From NCBI GenBank assembly GCA_948567375.1, contig OX419762.1, positions 4,966,001-5,030,000 on the forward strand: 64,000 nucleotides of DNA, given 5' to 3'. The position numbers were made by a program, and so were the translations under genes. How positions within the stretch are numbered: the stretch's first letter is position 1; every line of letters begins with the position of its first letter. The notes beneath the pieces were generated by a model. It did not search any database. It had not been told where the DNA came from and worked only from the letters and a program-made list of their open reading frames with translations. This document shows positions 58,616-64,000 of this stretch, in pieces. The DNA comes from Lunularia cruciata (lineage: Eukaryota; Streptophyta; Marchantiopsida; Lunulariales; Lunulariaceae).

Positions 58616-60518
58616 TCAAACAATAGATGATAAATTGAACATTGTAAGAACACCTTATCCAGAATTTGATATTATACCTTCTTAAACAAACATACATATT
58701 TCAAGATGATTTTCAAATTCAACCATTTTTTTCTAGTGACTCTTTGTTAATTCCATGATTCTTTGTTTTCCATGGTTGTTTTGTGTTTTGGGGTTGATAT
58801 GGTAAAATCTAACCTAATGTGGAAATAGAATCTGGTTTTGTTGTCAATCTTGACAATAGAAATAAAAGTTTTATGATTTTTGTGACTCACTCACTACCTA
58901 AGGTTCAAATGGGTTTGCTAGGGCTCACGGCAAGAAGGTTCACTCATTGTTGCGAGGTGGAGTTTGCTAGGAGAGTTGTTGTGTGGGATTTGTTGAGGGT
59001 TTGATCGGGGGTTGCTACAAGATTAGGGATTTGCTAGGAGATAGTTGCGGGGGAAAGTTGCAATGGGGGGTTTGCTCAGGGTTTACTAGAGGATTGTTGC
59101 AAGCAAGGGTTGCCCAGAGAGGTTTGTTGGGGTTTGTTGGGGGGTTTAATGGGAATGGGGCTTTGCTAGGGATTGCTAGGGGTATATTGGCAATTTATAA
59201 CTAAGGTCATGTTCCGCAAGGAAGTTTGATCAAGCTTAAGAATTTCGTCATCGTTTGTGTATATGATTTGACTATGCAAGCTGAGTATGTCAAGTGGTCT
59301 ACTTTTGGTCAAAATCATCCATTTAAAAGTGGAGCCTCTAGGGGTGAAAAACATTTGCTTCACTTGAGCAAAATTTCATTTTCTTTGTTAGGTCAATAGT
59401 TTCAGTACAAAGTAATGCAAAAGGTTGGGAACAAAGATAAAAAAAATGGCATTAGTCATTAAACAAATGCCTCACAAAGTAAAGAAGACAAGACAAAGTT
59501 AAAATAGGCTCTTGCAATAGAGGCATAAATCACTCATACAATGATTACAACCTAGTTCAAGTGGTACAAGGATCAAGAGATTGTATCATGACTTAATTTA
59601 CCCTATAGTGATTTTTTCTTTTGAACATCAAAAATACAAACAAGGCTTGGGAATCCAAAGATATCAAATGCAGTATGAAAAACTTTGTGCCATTATGAAA
59701 TTCCACTATTATGAAGTTCTGCCATCAAACAACATGTTGCCAAAACTCAAGCATCTTCCATGAAGGCACCACCAAAGAATAGACTTTTGATCACTTGGTA
59801 CCAAGTGACATGCATTTGGGACACAACCTCACTCCTTCACCAATCACCATGATGGCTAAAGGATGAACCAGTTTTGATAAAACTATAGCATGGTGGTCTT
59901 GCTTCAAGAGGAAGAAATTTTTACTTTTCATGTTCTTGAAGTTTTGTCAAGTAGGAATTTGTCCCACTCTTGGCATGATTCACTTTTGTTGGTAAACACC
60001 CTCTTGCACAAACTCAAGAGTTTGTGCAGGAGGTGTTGGTGATAAGGTAGATTCCACAATGGCAAAACAAACCTTGGAGGTGAGAAATGAGGAAAGATAA
60101 GGGAGTTTAGGTAAGCAAATTTGTTTGTAAGCAAATTTCCCAAAATTTATGAGTAGTGCTTATATTGTAGATGTGATTACATAAAAATTAGGAATCTAGA
60201 GTTCTTGTTGTGGGATTGGAATCTATCAAACATATCCCTACTAGAGGAGATTTGTGATAATACTCACATGAGTAACAAAACTTTGAGAGGAAACCTTATG
60301 TTGTGAATAGAAGACTATAGGTAATGAGTGTTGAAACAAGAGTGCTTGCTCTTTGGCCAAATGTACATAGACACTTTGCATGGTCATCCAAGTAAGAGTC
60401 TCAAAGCCAAAATAGAAAACTCATTTATTGACTAGAAATTGACAAAAAAATATGGGATAAATGACTTTAAAGATCTACCTAACAAGTTGTCATCAAAACC
60501 ATCATGAAACTCTTCATG

Positions 60519-62007
60519 TGTAATACTTCGAGGACAAGAGAAGAGAGAAAACATAGATTTCACACTCAATCATCCAATGCCTCCAAAGGAGCACTTTCTC
60601 TTTATTATATAGACAAAGAGGATCTCCTCCAAGGAAGCTCCACCATAGGATTAGGCACACAAATAGGTGACATGTCAGCAAGCTCCACCCTTGGTTTACT
60701 TACTTGGATGGGTGAAATTTTGGTCCTGGTCCTATCTGGTTGGTCAAACAAGCTTTGACCAGAGGGAGTCTTTTAGGGAATCTTCCTATAAGAATCTCAA
60801 AATCAAGTAGGTGAGGTATTGTTGGAAAGCTCTTGACAAGACAAAGCAGGGGTGTAATACCAAGAGCTAGCCATATGATCTAGATGTGAAATTTGGTTTG
60901 GTAACATCTAGAATGATGTCATACATGATGGTCAAAATAGATCAGGTAGAAGTATCACCAAAAGAGTACTTCTACTAATAGAGTAGAAACCAAAATAGAC
61001 TTGAGAACCTTAGAACCAATAGCTAGACATATGATTTAAAGGTGAGAATTGGTTTGGTAACATCTAGAAGGATGTTACACATGATGGACTAAACAGATCA
61101 GAAAGAGATATCACCAAAAGGGGACTCCTACTAATAGAGTAGGAACCAAAATATGCTTGAAATCTTTGAAGGCAATTTTGGAGGCCTAAACGGATGAATT
61201 AAGCCTAAAAAATGTGCAGATCTCCTCCCCCCATTGAAGAGAAGGCTGGCCTTCCCTCCCCTTGCTTTGTCTTGTCAAGAGCTTTCCAATGGTACCTTAC
61301 GTGATTTTGAGACTCCTACAAGAAGATTCCCTAAAAGATTTCCTCTGATCAAAGCTTGTTTGACCAATGAAATAGGACCTAGACCAACATGTCACCCATC
61401 CAAGTAAATAATCCAAGGGTGGAGCTTGCTGACATATCACCTATCTGTGTGCCTAATCCTATGGTGGAGCTTCCTTGGAAGAGATCCTCTTTGTCTATAT
61501 AATAAAGAGAAGGTGCTCCTGTGGAGCACCGAATGTTGAGTGTGTAATTTGTGTTTTCTCTCTTCTCTTGTCGTTGGAGTATTACAAGGGGGGAGGGAAG
61601 GCCAGCCTTTCCTTTGTTTAGGGGGAGGAGGAGGGGAAATCTGGATATTTTTTAGGCCTAATTCATCCGTTTATGTCTTCAAAATTGCCTTCAAAGATTT
61701 TAGGCATATTTGGGTTCCTACTCTATTAGTAGAAGTCCCCTTTTGGTGATACCTCTTTCTGATCTATTTAGTCCATCATGTGTAACATCCTTCCATATGT
61801 TACCAAACCAATTCTCACCTTTAAATCATATGTCGAGCTATTGGTTTTAAGGTTTTCAAGTCTATATTGATTTTTGCCCTATTAGAAGAAGTACTCTTTT
61901 GGTAATACCTATATCTGATCTATTTTGACCATCATGTATAACATCATTCCAGATGTTACCAAACCAAATTTCACATCTAGATCATATGGCTAGCTCTTGG
62001 TATTACA
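60519..62007 (-). mobile_element. Minus-strand solo LTR split by a later solo LTR, target duplication TCATG
   Basis: Pieces 60,519-60,852 and 61,592-62,007 are the two halves of one LTR of the 44,188 family in reverse orientation. TCATG flanks it at 60,514-60,518 and 62,008-62,012. The halves are separated by another LTR and its 5-bp duplication. Confidence 0.94.
60853..61586 (+). mobile_element. Plus-strand solo LTR inserted in a minus-strand solo LTR, target duplication AGGGG
   Basis: 734 bp from TGTAATACC to GTATTACA. AGGGG occurs at 60,848-60,852 and 61,587-61,591. It contains TATATAA at 61,496-61,502. The 3' half of this LTR is complementary to 60,519-60,852 and the 5' half to 61,592-62,007. 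Confidence 0.96.
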
Positions 62008-62044
62008 TCATGTCACAAGAAATATCCTACTTAAATCTAAACCA

Positions 62045-63720
62045 AGCAATCTTCTTCCAACTTCTATACTAAGAGAAATCCGTAAGCTAGGCATGAATGT
62101 TTTGAGAATAGGTGAGTGAGTTGTTGGAAGACATGACAAAAGAAGGAGCTATGATCATTGTACCCTTCATGTTGCATTTTTATACATGAATGTACTTTCT
62201 CATGGACAAAGAGAAGGTAGAATACCTTAGCCACTTCTACCATCCACCATATTTTAGTGGGCACCCAGACCTACGCAATGAAATAACAAAATACCACAAG
62301 GAAAACAAAGAATATGCTTGTACAAAGAAGTTCATACTTGTCAAGGAGACCTGCATTACAATGAATCCTTGCAAGAAAGTGCTCACAACAAGACCAAAAA
62401 TTTAGGCCTCCAAGAAATCAAACCAAACTATCCAAACAATCAATGAGTTGTCTAGAAAGAATAAAAGTAGAGGAGCTCCCAAAAATAAAGGAAAAGATGA
62501 CACAATAGGCAAGTCAATCAGTTTGCATCACAAACAAGCAATGACCAAGGGAAGGCATCTTTGTTAGACACCACATGACTTGGAAGTGTGATTCCTTAAC
62601 CTAGATTTTGTCATCCACACAAAATGACAAGGTGGATATTGGAGATAATAACAATGGAGCACAATTGTTCCCAATACCAAACAGGGATGCAGACATGGGA
62701 GTATCTCAGCAAAAGGAAAGGAGAAAAAGGTAAAAGATGAAGCAATATTTATCTCTAAGCTAAAGAAGACACCAACGGAGGTATTAACCTTCATCAACCT
62801 CATCTTGAGAACACCCAATAACAAAGTTGGGTCATCAAGAACAAAGCATGATGACAAAACACTACAGAAGGATCAAGAACTAACTAGGGTAGAAAGTCAC
62901 CCAAGTACTAAGCCACTCACCAAGGCCGATGTCCTAAAAATGAAAGAGGAAGAGTCCACAAGAGAATGACTACATGATGAATAAACTCTAGAGGAAGATG
63001 ATGATATGACCATAGCCTACAAATAAAGGAAGGAAGACCATCAAGATTAGTCTATGGATGTACAGCTAGACAACAAGAATAGACAAAGAATATCAATGTG
63101 ATTGAGGACATTTTATGCCATATGAAATGTGATAGCAACTTATGCTTGTGGTTGATGGCAATATACACTATCAACATTATTACACCCATGAAGGAGGCCT
63201 TGGAGGAATTCTCGCCACTCTACCTGGAACTCAATCCTACTATTGACAACTTAGCAACACTTGTATGACACTTACATAAGCTCACTAAATCAATGGCAGA
63301 AGATAAGGCACTACTTCATATTGAGGTCAATTGAGTCAAAAAAGAGCTTGAAACAAAAGAAAAGGATTGCAAAGAGAAGGATCACATGCTAGAGACATTT
63401 CAAAAGGAGGAAATAACATGATTAAGTCGTCCTACAATGCCTACAAGCAAACATCACCACCAAACAACAAGCTTGGCACAAAGACCAAATATGTGTATGT
63501 GATAAAGAAGTGATAGCTCTACAAACACAATTGGAAGAGGCCAAAACCAGGATGACTGCAATTGAAGTAAGTTAGATAAATTACAAGGGGCTTATCAAAT
63601 ATTTGTGTGTATAAACTCCACCTGAAGCACCAAAAAGAGAATGAAGACAATTTGACAACCAAGATTCATGATGAGATGAAGCAAGAACTTTATAGTGAGC
63701 ATACAAACCTAGTAAATGAA
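62045..63720 (+). repeat. Degenerate coding-like repeat, copy 2 (related to 7,770)
   Basis: The frame from 62,190 aligns with the one at 7,988 (shared HP-YFSG, DL, EI, KYH). Downstream, to about 63,720, plus-strand frames interrupted by many stops have Lys/Glu-rich, coiled-coil-like composition, for example KKELETKEKDCKEKDHML. I recognise no retroelement enzyme domain. It starts soon after the split LTR, but nothing shows that the two belong together. Confidence 0.45.
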
Positions 63721-64000
63721 CATAGTTAATTCAAATATCAAATTTATGGGATCATCTATAACCTATAGAAAACTATGAGTTTTAATTCTAGGATTTATGG
63801 GAGGCATATGGTTATGAAGCATATATCTAAAAATTTGCTACATGATCTCAATAAAGGAAAAAGAGTACTAAAGTGGATAGTCCATAAATAAAGTTTATTG
63901 GTTGTAATAGGTTTTAACGGGTAGTCTCGTAAATCACAGTTTGGGTTGAAACTTGGGGTCATGGGAGGTTTTACAATTTAATTAATAAGATTCTTCATTA

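Larger units (their letters stand above)
55384..60510. other. Unassigned intergenic region with tandem duplications
   Basis: No supportable gene. Short open frames near 56,138-56,413 (minus) and 57,692-57,907 (plus) lack motifs. Two dimeric duplications, at about 56,895-57,450 and 58,400-58,615, are listed separately. A G-rich stretch with repeated tttgctaggg-like words lies at 58,915-59,190. Confidence 0.45.

Noticed and set aside
1-64000. Possibility that the window is a bryophyte sex chromosome
   Set aside because: Gene-poor, repeat-rich and decayed DNA would fit, but nothing in the sequence shows sex linkage.

Overview
The window reads as nuclear DNA of a land plant. Two low-copy genes belong to plant families (a TPD1-like secreted ligand and a group I bZIP factor with GT-AG introns of 315 to 474 bp). 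The rest is AT-rich intergenic DNA and several generations of Ty3/gypsy retrotransposons. A bryophyte or other early-diverging plant is my guess from the element types; the sequence does not prove a species.

Layout. 1-10,800: AT-rich, no supportable gene, two long TA microsatellites, short tandem duplications and one remnant (near 7,770-8,160) of a repeat that recurs near 62,050. 10,800-20,600: a gene island with an intact TPD1-like gene on the minus strand (11,251-11,814) and a four-exon bZIP gene on the plus strand (16,920-19,124). 21,000-21,700: two dimeric minisatellites. 23,870-31,150: a decayed minus-strand Ty3/gypsy element with the order gag, protease, C5-cytosine DNA methyltransferase, reverse transcriptase, RNase H, integrase, PHD finger. 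This is the most unusual object in the window. 34,076-39,785: a second minus-strand Ty3/gypsy chromovirus with both LTRs, primer-binding site, polypurine tract and the target duplication GGTCC; its LTRs carry consensus heat-shock elements. 40,086-46,403: a plus-strand chromovirus with target duplication ATTTG, a truncated 5' LTR and a solo LTR of its own family inserted in its integrase (duplication GGTGG). 46,400-58,000: mostly unassigned sequence with a TPD1-like pseudogene remnant (49,700-49,905) and an intact ORF for a Cys-rich plant protein (54,594-55,031, minus) downstream of a long GA tract. 60,519-62,007: a solo LTR of the same family on the minus strand, split by another solo LTR on the plus strand, giving a nested inverted structure. 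62,050-63,720: decayed coding-like repeat.

How it fits together. The host genes are few and independent, with no operon logic. The three retrotransposon bodies share the Ty3/gypsy domain plan, but all have lost coding capacity, largely through in-frame stops at positions where Gln, Arg or Trp is expected. Target-site duplications give a relative history for one family: the full element and the minus solo LTR landed first, and each later received a further copy that recombined to a solo LTR.
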